The notes under the pieces were generated by a model, which saw only the letters and a list, made by a program, of their open reading frames with translations, did not search any database and was not told the DNA's origin. DNA of 59,272 bases from Bacteroidales bacterium (GTDB lineage: Bacteria > Bacteroidota > Bacteroidia > Bacteroidales > UBA3824), in contig JAFXZT010000081.1 in the NCBI GenBank assembly GCA_017541145.1, positions 1 to 59,272 on the forward strand, written 5' to 3'. How positions within the stretch are numbered: position 1 is the first letter of the stretch; each line of letters starts with the position of its first letter. Below are positions 15,176 through 22,944 of this stretch, piece after piece. A program made the position numbers and the translations under genes.

Positions 15176-17071
15176 ATGACACCAAAGAAAAACAACCAAG
15201 GCTTCGAAGAAGAAATTGACAACGAAGACTTGAACAAAACAAAAGCAGAAGCAACTGAAAATCAGGCTGAAGAAGAAGAAGAAATCGTTCTTCAGAGTGC
15301 AACAAAAGGCGTTCAGTCAACAATGGATTTCGACTGGGATTCAGTTTCTACAAAAAACGGCACAAATTATGCTGCTGCAGAACGTAAAGAACTTGAATCA
15401 GCTTACGACAAAACATTATCAACAATCGTTGAAAATCAAGTAGTAGACGGCGTTGTAATCGCTAAAAACTCTCGCGAAGTAGTAGTTAGCGTTGGTTACA
15501 AGTCAGAAGGTATCGTTCCAATGAACGAATTCCGCTACAATCCGGACCTCAAGATCGGCGATAAAGTTGAGGTATACGTTGAAAATCAAGAAGATAAGAA
15601 CGGTTCTTTAGTTCTTTCTCACAAAAAAGCACGCGCACTTCGCTCTTGGGATCGTGTTAACGAAGCCCTTGAAAAAGACGAAATTATTAAAGGTTACATC
15701 AAATGCCGTACTAAAGGCGGTATGATTGTTGATGTATTCGGCATTGAAGCATTCTTGCCGGGTTCTCAAATCGATGTAAAACCTATCAGAGATTACGATA
15801 TCTATGTGGGCAAAACAATGGAATTCAAAGTTGTTAAAATCAACCACGAATACAAAAACGTTGTTGTTTCTCACAAGGCTCTTATCGAAGCTGAACTTGA
15901 ACAGCAGAAGAAAGACATCATTTCTAAACTCGAAAAAGGTCAAATCCTTGAAGGTACTGTTAAGAATATCACGTCTTACGGTGTATTTATCGACCTCGGC
16001 GGCGTAGACGGTTTGATCCACATCACTGACCTTTCTTGGGGTAGAGTTTCTCATCCTGAAGAAGTTGTACACTTGGATCAAAAACTTCAAGTTGTTATCC
16101 TCGACTTCGATGATGAAAAGAAACGTATCGCTCTCGGTCTCAAACAACTTACTCCACATCCATGGGATGCTCTTGACGCTAACCTCAAAGTTGGTGACAA
16201 AGTTAAAGGTAAAGTTGTTGTTATGGCTGATTACGGTGCATTCGTTGAAATCGCTCCTGGTGTTGAAGGTCTTATTCACGTTTCAGAAATGTCTTGGTCT
16301 CAACACTTGCGTTCAGCTCAAGAATTCCTCAAAGTTGGCGACGAAGTTGAAGCTCAGATCCTTACACTCGATCGTGAAGAAAGAAAGATGTCTTTGGGTA
16401 TGAAACAACTCAAACCGGATCCATGGGCTAATATCGAAGAAAAATACAAAATCGATTCTAAACACACAGCTAAAGTTCGTAACTTCACTAACTTCGGCGT
16501 ATTTGTTGAAATCGAAGAAGGCGTTGACGGTTTGATTCACATCTCTGATCTTTCTTGGACAAAGAAAATCAAACATCCGTCTGAATTCTGCGCAATCGGT
16601 GATGAAATTGAAGTTGTAGTTCTTGATATCGACAAGGAAAACCGTCGTTTGAGCCTCGGTCACAAACAATTGGAAGAAAATCCTTGGGATACATTTGAAA
16701 CAATTTTCAACGTAGATTCTATCCATGACGGTACAGTAGTTAGCATTTTCGATAAAGGTGCTATCATTGCTCTTCCTTATGGTGTTGAAGGTTTCGCTAC
16801 TCCTCGTCACCTCGTTAAAGAAGATGGTACTTCTTGCAAAGTTGACGAAAAACTTCAGTTCAAAGTTCTTGAGTTCTCTAAAGCAGCTAAACGTATTATC
16901 CTTTCTCACACAAGAGTTTGGGAAGACGTTAAGAAAGGTGATGCTCCTAAGAAAGAAAAAACTACTAAAGAGCGTAGCTCAAAACAACCAAAAATCTCTT
17001 TGGAGAAAACAACTCTCGGCGATATCGCTGATCTCGCTAAGTTGAAAGATTCATTGGACGGTCAAGAATAA
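15176..17071 (+). CDS. rpsA: 30S ribosomal protein S1
   Basis: A 631-residue protein with an acidic N-terminal segment (residues 1-45, rich in Glu) and six S1/OB-fold RNA-binding domains from about 85 to 590. Repeat marks include VVVSVGYKSEGIVPMNEF, TSYGVFIDLGGVDGLIHITD, ADYGAFVEIAPGVEGLIHVSE and TNFGVFVEIEEGVDGLIHISD. S1 brings mRNA to the 30S subunit. In Bacteroidota, which mostly lack Shine-Dalgarno pairing, it is thought to help choose A/T-rich leaders. The Lys-rich C-terminus (KKEKTTKERSSKQPK) is typical. Codon use is strongly biased, consistent with very high expression. The STAS gene follows after 59 bases with no terminator between, so they are probably cotranscribed. Confidence 0.96.
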   Translation: MTPKKNNQGFEEEIDNEDLNKTKAEATENQAEEEEEIVLQSATKGVQSTMDFDWDSVSTKNGTNYAAAERKELESAYDKTLSTIVENQVVDGVVIAKNSREVVVSVGYKSEGIVPMNEFRYNPDLKIGDKVEVYVENQEDKNGSLVLSHKKARALRSWDRVNEALEKDEIIKGYIKCRTKGGMIVDVFGIEAFLPGSQIDVKPIRDYDIYVGKTMEFKVVKINHEYKNVVVSHKALIEAELEQQKKDIISKLEKGQILEGTVKNITSYGVFIDLGGVDGLIHITDLSWGRVSHPEEVVHLDQKLQVVILDFDDEKKRIALGLKQLTPHPWDALDANLKVGDKVKGKVVVMADYGAFVEIAPGVEGLIHVSEMSWSQHLRSAQEFLKVGDEVEAQILTLDREERKMSLGMKQLKPDPWANIEEKYKIDSKHTAKVRNFTNFGVFVEIEEGVDGLIHISDLSWTKKIKHPSEFCAIGDEIEVVVLDIDKENRRLSLGHKQLEENPWDTFETIFNVDSIHDGTVVSIFDKGAIIALPYGVEGFATPRHLVKEDGTSCKVDEKLQFKVLEFSKAAKRIILSHTRVWEDVKKGDAPKKEKTTKERSSKQPKISLEKTTLGDIADLAKLKDSLDGQE

Positions 17072-17130
17072 GTCGAAAGTCTGTTTTAGTAACGGCTTAT
17101 TGTTGTTTAACTAATAAATATTAACCCATT

Positions 17131-17493
17131 ATGGACGAGAAACAATTTGAAGTCATAAAGAAAGATAACTATACGATAATAAGCGTTTTAGTAGAAAAGT
17201 TGGATACGCATATTGCTCCAGCCGTTAAGTCTGAACTTGTTTTGATTGCCGGAAACGGTGAGAAAAACATTATCATTGATTTGAAAAAGGCTCGTTATTG
17301 CGATAGTTCAGGGTTGAGCGCAATATTGGTTGCCAACAGACTTTGCAAAAACGCAAACGGTATTTTCGTACTGACCGGTTTGCAAACTGCCGTTGAAAGA
17401 TTGATTTCAATTTCTCAACTTGATACAGTTTTAAACATCACTGACTCTATCGAAAAAGCAGTGGAATTTATCGATACTAAATCCGATGAATAG
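17131..17493 (+). CDS. STAS-domain protein (anti-sigma factor antagonist type)
   Basis: A 120-residue single STAS domain of the SpoIIAA/RsbV type. The phosphorylation-site motif is CDSSGLSAILVANR, with Ser59 in the position of the regulatory serine. In known partner-switching systems the unphosphorylated STAS protein binds a serine kinase/anti-sigma factor, and a SpoIIE/PP2C phosphatase reactivates it. No kinase is encoded in this window. The phosphatase at 701-5536 is the only visible candidate partner, and that link is inference. It follows rpsA, so it may be expressed strongly with it. The pair ends at the terminator 17523-17561. Confidence 0.88.
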   Translation: MDEKQFEVIKKDNYTIISVLVEKLDTHIAPAVKSELVLIAGNGEKNIIIDLKKARYCDSSGLSAILVANRLCKNANGIFVLTGLQTAVERLISISQLDTVLNITDSIEKAVEFIDTKSDE

Positions 17494-17522
17494 TTTTTAT
17501 CGGCTTTAAAATAAACTTTATT

Positions 17523-17561
17523 AAAAGCGGAATGTCATTTAAGTGATATTCCGCTTTTTTT
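17523..17561 (+). terminator. Terminator of the rpsA-STAS unit
   Basis: A 15-bp stem (17523-17537 with 17543/4-17557, one G-T pair) is followed by T residues to 17561, 30 bases after the stop. Confidence 0.85.
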
Positions 17562-17723
17562 GTTATTATATTTTGAAATTTTGAATTGAGAAAACGGACA
17601 CAATTCAATTTGTTACAACAGAAATATTCTGTAATTTTCTTGTGTTTTTGAGCTTGATTTTTGTGTCTGTTTTTATATAGTGTTCGTTGTTTAAATCATA
17701 TTTTTTGCAATATTTAGGACTGT

Positions 17724-18884
17724 TTACAATTCTAAATATTTGCCGATTTTCTTGATTTCTTTATCATCGAACGCATTCATTGTTTGAAGATCTGCGAGGT
17801 GTTTGATATTTCCTTTTTCTGTTCTGAATTTTATTATTGCATCTGCTTGTTTTTTAGAAAAATACGGATGTTGTGATAGTTCTTCGGCAGTTAGTTTGTT
17901 GATTTTTATTTTCTTCAATTCAACGCTTGCGCAAGTGTAAATTTTTGATTTCAGTTTGTTTGCTCTGTCGTATTTGATACATTCGGAAATTTGCCACGGC
18001 GCGTAAAAAAATCCGACTTTTTCTCGATATTCTATTACATCTTCCGCTTCTGAATTTGTAAAACCGATTGATTTTAATTGTTCAGCTGTAGCCAAATTTA
18101 CGTCATAAAGTTTTTCGCCGTTGAAAAGTTTGTTCAAATCTATTTTGATGTATTTTTCCAATTCCTTGTATTTGTCAGCATCTACAAAAAATACGGTAGC
18201 AAAATCTTTTTTAACGTAAAATTTTCTGCCGTTTTCACGAAGTTTTAAGAACGATTCTATTTGTTTTGTGCTGAATCCCATTTCATAAAGTTGCGCTTCG
18301 TCTACAAAATTCGGGTCAAAATCCTTGTATACTTTGCTGCGTTCTTTAAAAATTGAGTCTTTCGGGTTTTTGACTTTTGATTCAGAATTTTCTGCACTTG
18401 CAATATTTCCGAAACGTAAATACGATTTCAAATAGTTGTATTGCATGGTTCGCAATCCGTAAAGTTTTCTGAAATCTTCTTTATCCTTGAAAACGCCGCC
18501 GTTTTTGCGGTATTTCATCATATTTGTAATTTGTTTGTCTGTTAGTCCGAGTGCCAACAATTCTTTTTCTGTTACCGTATTTGGGTCAAATTCAAAAAGT
18601 TGCAGCGTGTCGTATCGTTTTTTGATATACGAATCCAATTTGTTGAGAGTGTCATTTTGTTTCAGCAATTGATAATTTGAGTTTAATTCATCGATTTTTA
18701 CTTTCATCATTGCCTTTTCTTCCTCCGATAGTTGCGGGGCTGTTGCAGAAAAACAATTGTGGTAGATTTTTGATAATCCGATTACGATAAATATGCAAAT
18801 AATTAGTGTTATTACTTGTCTCTTGTCCTTTTTTGATACGTAAGAGAACTCCGAATTGTTTAGTTTTTTCAAAAAGTCTTTCAT
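17724..18884 (-). CDS. Membrane-anchored helix-hairpin-helix (ComEA-like repeat) protein
   Basis: A 386-residue protein with a short basic N-terminus, one TM helix (about 24-42, VITLIICIFIVIGLSKIY) and four ComEA-type helix-hairpin-helix units. They begin near FDPNTVTEKELLALGL, FDPNFVDEAQLYEMGF, YDVNLATAEQLKSIGF and IKINKLTAEELSQHPYF. Each has the pattern (D/N)xNxATxxEL...GφxxxQAxxφφxYR...F. Such repeats usually bind DNA backbones. N-in topology would put them in the periplasm, suggesting a role in DNA uptake or binding, but many Bacteroidota proteins of this type are uncharacterised. It stands alone, with TATATTTG at 18925-18918 as its -7 box. Confidence 0.8.
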   Translation of the reverse strand: MKDFLKKLNNSEFSYVSKKDKRQVITLIICIFIVIGLSKIYHNCFSATAPQLSEEEKAMMKVKIDELNSNYQLLKQNDTLNKLDSYIKKRYDTLQLFEFDPNTVTEKELLALGLTDKQITNMMKYRKNGGVFKDKEDFRKLYGLRTMQYNYLKSYLRFGNIASAENSESKVKNPKDSIFKERSKVYKDFDPNFVDEAQLYEMGFSTKQIESFLKLRENGRKFYVKKDFATVFFVDADKYKELEKYIKIDLNKLFNGEKLYDVNLATAEQLKSIGFTNSEAEDVIEYREKVGFFYAPWQISECIKYDRANKLKSKIYTCASVELKKIKINKLTAEELSQHPYFSKKQADAIIKFRTEKGNIKHLADLQTMNAFDDKEIKKIGKYLEL

Positions 18885-18917
18885 TTTGCTGTTTTATTTA
18901 TTAAAAAATTTGTTTCA

Positions 18918-18925
18918 CAAATATA
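18918..18925 (-). promoter_or_regulatory. Putative -7 box of the helix-hairpin-helix gene
   Basis: TATATTTG on the minus strand, 33 bases upstream of the ATG at 18884. No clear -33 element. Confidence 0.5.
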
Positions 18926-18983
18926 TGAAAAATAATTTATTAAAAAATATTTTTGTTTTTTCTTGAAAAAACATTGAAAAAAA

Positions 18984-19015
18984 TTTGGAGGATTCAAAAA
19001 AACGTTCTACCTTTG
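18984..19015 (+). promoter_or_regulatory. Promoter of the tRNA-Thr/tRNA-Tyr unit
   Basis: TTTG (18984-18987), exactly 20 bases, TACCTTTG (19008-19015): a near-consensus Bacteroidota promoter. Initiation near 19022 is about 70 bases before the first tRNA. Confidence 0.75.
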
Positions 19016-19092
19016 CATCGTCAAAATAAGAGATACAAACAGTAATCGCTTAGAAAGACAAGTTCTTTAAAATTAGTTGTTTAACAATATTT

Positions 19093-19166
19093 GCCGGCGT
19101 AGCTCAGTTGGCCAGAGCAGCTGATTTGTAATCAGCGGGTCGGGGGTTCGAATCCCTCCGCCGGCT
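19093..19166 (+). tRNA. tRNA-Thr (anticodon TGT)
   Basis: A 74-base cloverleaf. The acceptor GCCGGCG (19093-19099) pairs with CGCCGGC (19159-19165), followed by discriminator T. The D arm has AGCTCAGTTGGCCAGAGC. The anticodon loop TTTGTAA reads TGT (Thr, ACA codons). The T loop is GGTTCGAATCC. CCA is not encoded in full. It is cotranscribed with tRNA-Tyr 35 bases downstream. Confidence 0.97.
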
Positions 19167-19201
19167 CATTTTTTAAATGATATTTAAAAGTTAAACATTT
19201 T

Positions 19202-19282
19202 GGGAAGTTCGTATAGTGGTCAATTACGGGAGACTGTAAATCTCTTGCTTCGGCTTCGGTGGTTCGAATCCATCACTTCCCA
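19202..19282 (+). tRNA. tRNA-Tyr (anticodon GTA)
   Basis: An 81-base class II tRNA. The acceptor GGGAAGT (19202-19208) pairs with ACTTCCC (19275-19281), and the discriminator is A. The anticodon loop CTGTAAA reads GTA. It has the long variable arm of bacterial tRNA-Tyr (TGCTTCGGCTTCGG) and T loop GGTTCGAATCC. CCA is not encoded. Confidence 0.96.
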
Positions 19283-19292
19283 CTACTTTTTA

Positions 19293-19340
19293 AAACTCAG
19301 CAATTAGTTGATGAATTTCAATTGATTGTTGAGTTTTTTT
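19293..19340 (+). terminator. Terminator of the tRNA unit
   Basis: Arms 19293-19304 and 19325-19336 form a 12-bp stem with one G-T pair, followed by T residues to 19340, 11 bases past tRNA-Tyr. Confidence 0.75.
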
Positions 19341-19351
19341 ATGTGTATTCT

Positions 19352-19402
19352 CAAAAAAAAAGACTGTCTAAAAAGTTTTTGATTTTTACTTTTTAGACAG
19401 TC
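19352..19402 (-). terminator. Terminator of the GH3 gene
   Basis: A perfect 15-bp inverted repeat (19362-19376 with 19388-19402) is followed on the minus strand by a run of T (19353-19361 complement), 25 bases past the GH3 stop at 19427. Confidence 0.85.
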
Positions 19403-19426
19403 ATATAAATTTTTAGGTGACTTTTT

Positions 19427-21979
19427 TTACTTCGAGATTATTGCTTTGGTTGAGATTGTATTGCTGCTACTGTTTCCAACCATAATTTCGTATTCGCCTG
19501 ATAATACGCGCATTGTGTTAGTTGACTTGTCCCACCATTCAAAAGTGTTGTCTTTTAAATTGATTTCTGATTTTACAGTTTTTCCGGCGGGAACATTTAT
19601 GCGTTGTACAGCGCGTAAAGTTTTGTTCGGACCTTCAATATCGCCTATTTTTCGGATATATACTTGTACAACTTCTTCGCCGTCGCGATTACTGTTATTT
19701 TTAATTTGGTACGTAATTTTTTTGTTTGCGTATTTTACTTTTGAAATTTTGAAATCGCTGTAACTCAATCCGTAACCAAATTCAAATAATGGTTTTTCGG
19801 TCATGTATCTGTAAGTACGATTTTTCATAGTATAATCCAGAAAATCAGGTATTTGGTTAACATTTTTATAAAATGTCACCGGCAATTTTCCTGACGGATT
19901 TGTGTTTCCGAAAAGTACATCTGCAATGGCTTGACCGCCTTTTTCACCGAGATACCAAACTTGCAAAATTGCATCGCAGTTTTTGGTTTCGGGTTCAAGT
20001 CCCATCGCACCGCCTGAACAATCAAGGAATACTACTTTTTTGCCGTTTTCGTGAAGTTTTTGCATGATATTTCTCTGAACTTCAGGAACTTCGATGTTTG
20101 TTCTGTCACCGCCTCTGAAACCCGGTGCGTCTACGTCCATTTCTTCACCTTCAAGTTTTGGAGAAATTCCGCCTGCAAATATCACGATGTCAGCATCTTG
20201 AGTTTTTGCTAAAATTTCGTTTACGGTGGTTTTTATTTTAACATTTATATCAAAATTCAGCAGCGCATAATTATCAATTTGCTTGTATTGCAATTCGATA
20301 GCAAGTTTTTCGCCTTTTTTTACTGCAATTTGTTCGCTGAATTCTGCAATTTTACCGTTATTATTCCAGTTGTCTATCAATGTTTTACCGTTTACGATGA
20401 GTTTTACTGCATCATCGGCTTTTACATTGAAATTAAGAGTTTCATCGTTTTGACTGATATATTCGCCTGTAAAACGTGCGGAAAAATGTTCAAGATTTAC
20501 GCCCGGCTCAAAAACTGTTGCACCGCCGTTTTGAAGATTCAATGGTGCTTGATATTTTTTTGTAACAATCGGTTGACCTTCCAAATTCTCATTGTTCCAA
20601 TAAGTTGCGGTTAAACCGTTGTTAATTGCTGAAAATCTGCTGTATGTAATTGTATCGGTAGTGAGGTCGCAACCTTGAAAAAATTCTACGTTTGGAATTT
20701 CCTTTTTGATGCCTTCCAAAATCGTGATTGTGTGTTTCGGAGTTCCGTTGTAATTTCCCCAAAGCATTACAGAATCGTTGGCGTTTGGACCTATTACAAT
20801 GATTTTCTGCGACTTATTGAGCGGTAGAATATTGTTTTTGTTTTGTAGCATTACGATACTTTGACGTGCAATTTTCAATGCCAAATCCCGATGTTCGTTG
20901 TTTGCAATTACTGATTCCGGAATTTTTGTCCATTCCACAAGATTGTCATTATCGAAATCACCAAGTTTAAATCTTGCAATCAAGAGTTTGCGAAGTGCGT
21001 TATCAATTTCATTTACAGTTACTTCGTTTCTTTTTACAGCATCGTTGAGAGTTTCAAAATTCGGTCCGCATTCCACGTCGGTTCCGGCTCTGAGTGCCAT
21101 TGCTGATGCTTCACGGTCGTTGGCTACGATATTGTGACCGTCTTTGGCGTAAAAATCATTTAATGCCCAGCAGTCGCTTGTTACAAATCCCTTGAAACCA
21201 AGCTGTTCACGCAAAATATGATGCAAATAATTATTGTTTCCGCAGCAAGGTTTTCCGTCCATTCTTTGATAAGCGCACATCACTTCTTCTACATTTGCTT
21301 CTTGTATAAGTGCCTTAAACGCAGGAAGATATGTTTCGTAAAGATCTCTCAACGGAAGATTTTCGATATTGAAACTGTGTCGGTTCCATTCCGGTCCGGA
21401 GTGAACTGCAAAATGTTTTGCACATGCTAATGTTTTACGATATTTTGCATCGTCCGGACCTTGCAAACCTTTTACAACTGCAACTCCCATAATTGAAGTT
21501 AGATACGGATCTTCGCCGTAAGTTTCTTGCCCGCGTCCCCATCTCGGATCTCTAAAGATGTTGATATTCGGTGTCCAAAATGAAAGACATTGGTAACGGT
21601 TGATTGTTCCGGATTTTTTTGCAATTTGATTTTTTGCTCTGGCCTCGTCGCTCACAGCGTTGAAAATTTCGTAAACCAAGCCGTCGTTAAACGATGCTGC
21701 CATTGCCATCGTGATTGGAAAAACAGTTGCAATTCCGTTTCTGCCAACACCGTGAAGTGCCTCGTTCCACCATTGAAACTCAGGTATTTGCAACCTTTCT
21801 ATTGCCGGTGAAATATCCATCATCAACGATATTTTTTCTTCCAATGTCAAACGGCTCAACAAGTCGTCGGCGCGTTTTTCGTTTGACAAATTCTGATTTT
21901 GGTACGGAAATGTTGTTTGTGCGTAACCAATTGATATCGATACAATTAGTGCTGTTAGTAATAAGATTTTTTTCATCAT
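19427..21979 (-). CDS. Glycoside hydrolase family 3 with PA14 insert (beta-xylosidase/beta-glucosidase type)
   Basis: An 850-residue secreted enzyme that hydrolyses beta-linked sugars from non-reducing ends. The signal peptide is MMKKILLLTALIVSISIGYA. The N-terminal GH3 TIM barrel is about 35-350, with the nucleophile D269 in GFVTSDCWALND. The second GH3 domain carries the likely acid/base Glu in LEGEEMDVDAPGF. A PA14 domain (about 445-585, GLTATYWNNENLEGQP and KADDAVKLIVNGKTLIDNW) is inserted in it, and a fibronectin-III-like domain closes the chain. PA14 inserts usually shape the substrate pocket for oligosaccharides. The barrel resembles bacterial xylan beta-xylosidases, but specificity is not decidable by eye. 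No SusC/SusD pair is adjacent. The upstream membrane-protein gene lies 27 bases away, so they may share a transcript. Confidence 0.92.
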   Translation of the reverse strand: MMKKILLLTALIVSISIGYAQTTFPYQNQNLSNEKRADDLLSRLTLEEKISLMMDISPAIERLQIPEFQWWNEALHGVGRNGIATVFPITMAMAASFNDGLVYEIFNAVSDEARAKNQIAKKSGTINRYQCLSFWTPNINIFRDPRWGRGQETYGEDPYLTSIMGVAVVKGLQGPDDAKYRKTLACAKHFAVHSGPEWNRHSFNIENLPLRDLYETYLPAFKALIQEANVEEVMCAYQRMDGKPCCGNNNYLHHILREQLGFKGFVTSDCWALNDFYAKDGHNIVANDREASAMALRAGTDVECGPNFETLNDAVKRNEVTVNEIDNALRKLLIARFKLGDFDNDNLVEWTKIPESVIANNEHRDLALKIARQSIVMLQNKNNILPLNKSQKIIVIGPNANDSVMLWGNYNGTPKHTITILEGIKKEIPNVEFFQGCDLTTDTITYSRFSAINNGLTATYWNNENLEGQPIVTKKYQAPLNLQNGGATVFEPGVNLEHFSARFTGEYISQNDETLNFNVKADDAVKLIVNGKTLIDNWNNNGKIAEFSEQIAVKKGEKLAIELQYKQIDNYALLNFDINVKIKTTVNEILAKTQDADIVIFAGGISPKLEGEEMDVDAPGFRGGDRTNIEVPEVQRNIMQKLHENGKKVVFLDCSGGAMGLEPETKNCDAILQVWYLGEKGGQAIADVLFGNTNPSGKLPVTFYKNVNQIPDFLDYTMKNRTYRYMTEKPLFEFGYGLSYSDFKISKVKYANKKITYQIKNNSNRDGEEVVQVYIRKIGDIEGPNKTLRAVQRINVPAGKTVKSEINLKDNTFEWWDKSTNTMRVLSGEYEIMVGNSSSNTISTKAIISK

Positions 21980-22006
21980 AACAATTTTTGTTTTTTTTAT
22001 TTTATC

Positions 22007-22828
22007 CTAGGTAAAAGGTATCGGAAATTTGTCGATTTTTGTAGCGTTGAAATCGTAATTTTCTATAAACCAACGTTTTAATTCTTTGTCATTTTTCATA
22101 AATTCAATACTTTCGTCATCGATGTGGTCTTTAAACCAAATTTTCATGTTGGTAACAGCGGTTTCTGCACGTTTTTCTTTGAAAAAATAGTACAATACTA
22201 CACCTATAATTACAGAAAGTATTACCATAGACAATCCGATGTCAAAATTTCTTGTTTTTGCCATCAAATAAATTCCGCTTGAGAGGGCTATGAAAATTAT
22301 TATTCCGCTGATAGTGAATACTTTTTTGAGCGGATAAGTATCACATTCGTTGGAAATATTGTCGATATGGATTTTCATTTCCTCGCGTTTTTTGTTGATT
22401 TCTTCCTCAACCTTTCTTTTCAGAATCGGGTCAATATTATTTTCTGTAAACTGACAATACGCATTCAGTTCGTTAATCGTAGAAGGTGCGAGTTTCGATT
22501 TGTTGTTGATGTCAATTAAAATCAGGCAGTTGTAACTTTCGTCTAAACTGAATGCATAAATATTTTCGTCGGAATAGCGATATTTTAGCAGCAAATTCAT
22601 GCCGCCGACAAATACATTTATTGTTTGCTTTGTGTAATCTGCACTCCACTTTCCTTCTACATTTTTTCCTTGTTCCGAAAAGTATGCCGTGCCGTCTTTT
22701 TTAAGATGCAATAATGTGTTTTTTATCTGATCATCAAATATTTGGAACGTTTTGTCGCAAAAATTTGAATCCAGTTTTTTACTGTACTTCATTAGTCTTT
22801 TTAGACTTTCAAGATTGTAAGTTTTCAT
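22007..22828 (-). CDS. Membrane protein of unknown function
   Basis: A 273-residue protein without a signal peptide. Residues about 1-165 are soluble and charged: strand-like segments (GTAYFSEQGKNVEGKWSADY, YRYSDENIYAFSLDESYNCLILID) and then a helical Lys/Glu stretch (KRKVEEEINKKREEMKIHID). Two adjacent TM helices follow at about 170-190 (VFTISGIIIFIALSSGIYLM) and 196-216 (IGLSMVILSVIIGVVLYYFF). A short charged tail holds LKRWFIENYDFNATKIDKFPIPF. No known family is recognised. It precedes the GH3 gene on the same strand. A -7-like TAATTTTG lies at 22867-22860. Confidence 0.65.
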   Translation of the reverse strand: MKTYNLESLKRLMKYSKKLDSNFCDKTFQIFDDQIKNTLLHLKKDGTAYFSEQGKNVEGKWSADYTKQTINVFVGGMNLLLKYRYSDENIYAFSLDESYNCLILIDINNKSKLAPSTINELNAYCQFTENNIDPILKRKVEEEINKKREEMKIHIDNISNECDTYPLKKVFTISGIIIFIALSSGIYLMAKTRNFDIGLSMVILSVIIGVVLYYFFKEKRAETAVTNMKIWFKDHIDDESIEFMKNDKELKRWFIENYDFNATKIDKFPIPFT

Positions 22829-22859
22829 TAGTGTTTGTTTGTGATTGTTTATTAATTGC

Positions 22860-22867
22860 CAAAATTA
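22860..22867 (-). promoter_or_regulatory. Putative -7 box of the membrane-protein/GH3 unit
   Basis: TAATTTTG on the minus strand fits TAnnTTTG, 31 bases upstream of the ATG at 22828. No clear -33 element. Confidence 0.4.
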
Positions 22868-22944
22868 AAAAAATATTGCTGATTGTGTATAAGAAAAATA
22901 ATTTTTTTTTATAATTTAGCGCACTCAAATCAAACGTATTTGTG

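Noticed and set aside
15608-16279. 223-codon frame antisense to rpsA
   Set aside because: Mirror frame caused by the strong codon bias and repeated S1 domains; no promoter and no family.
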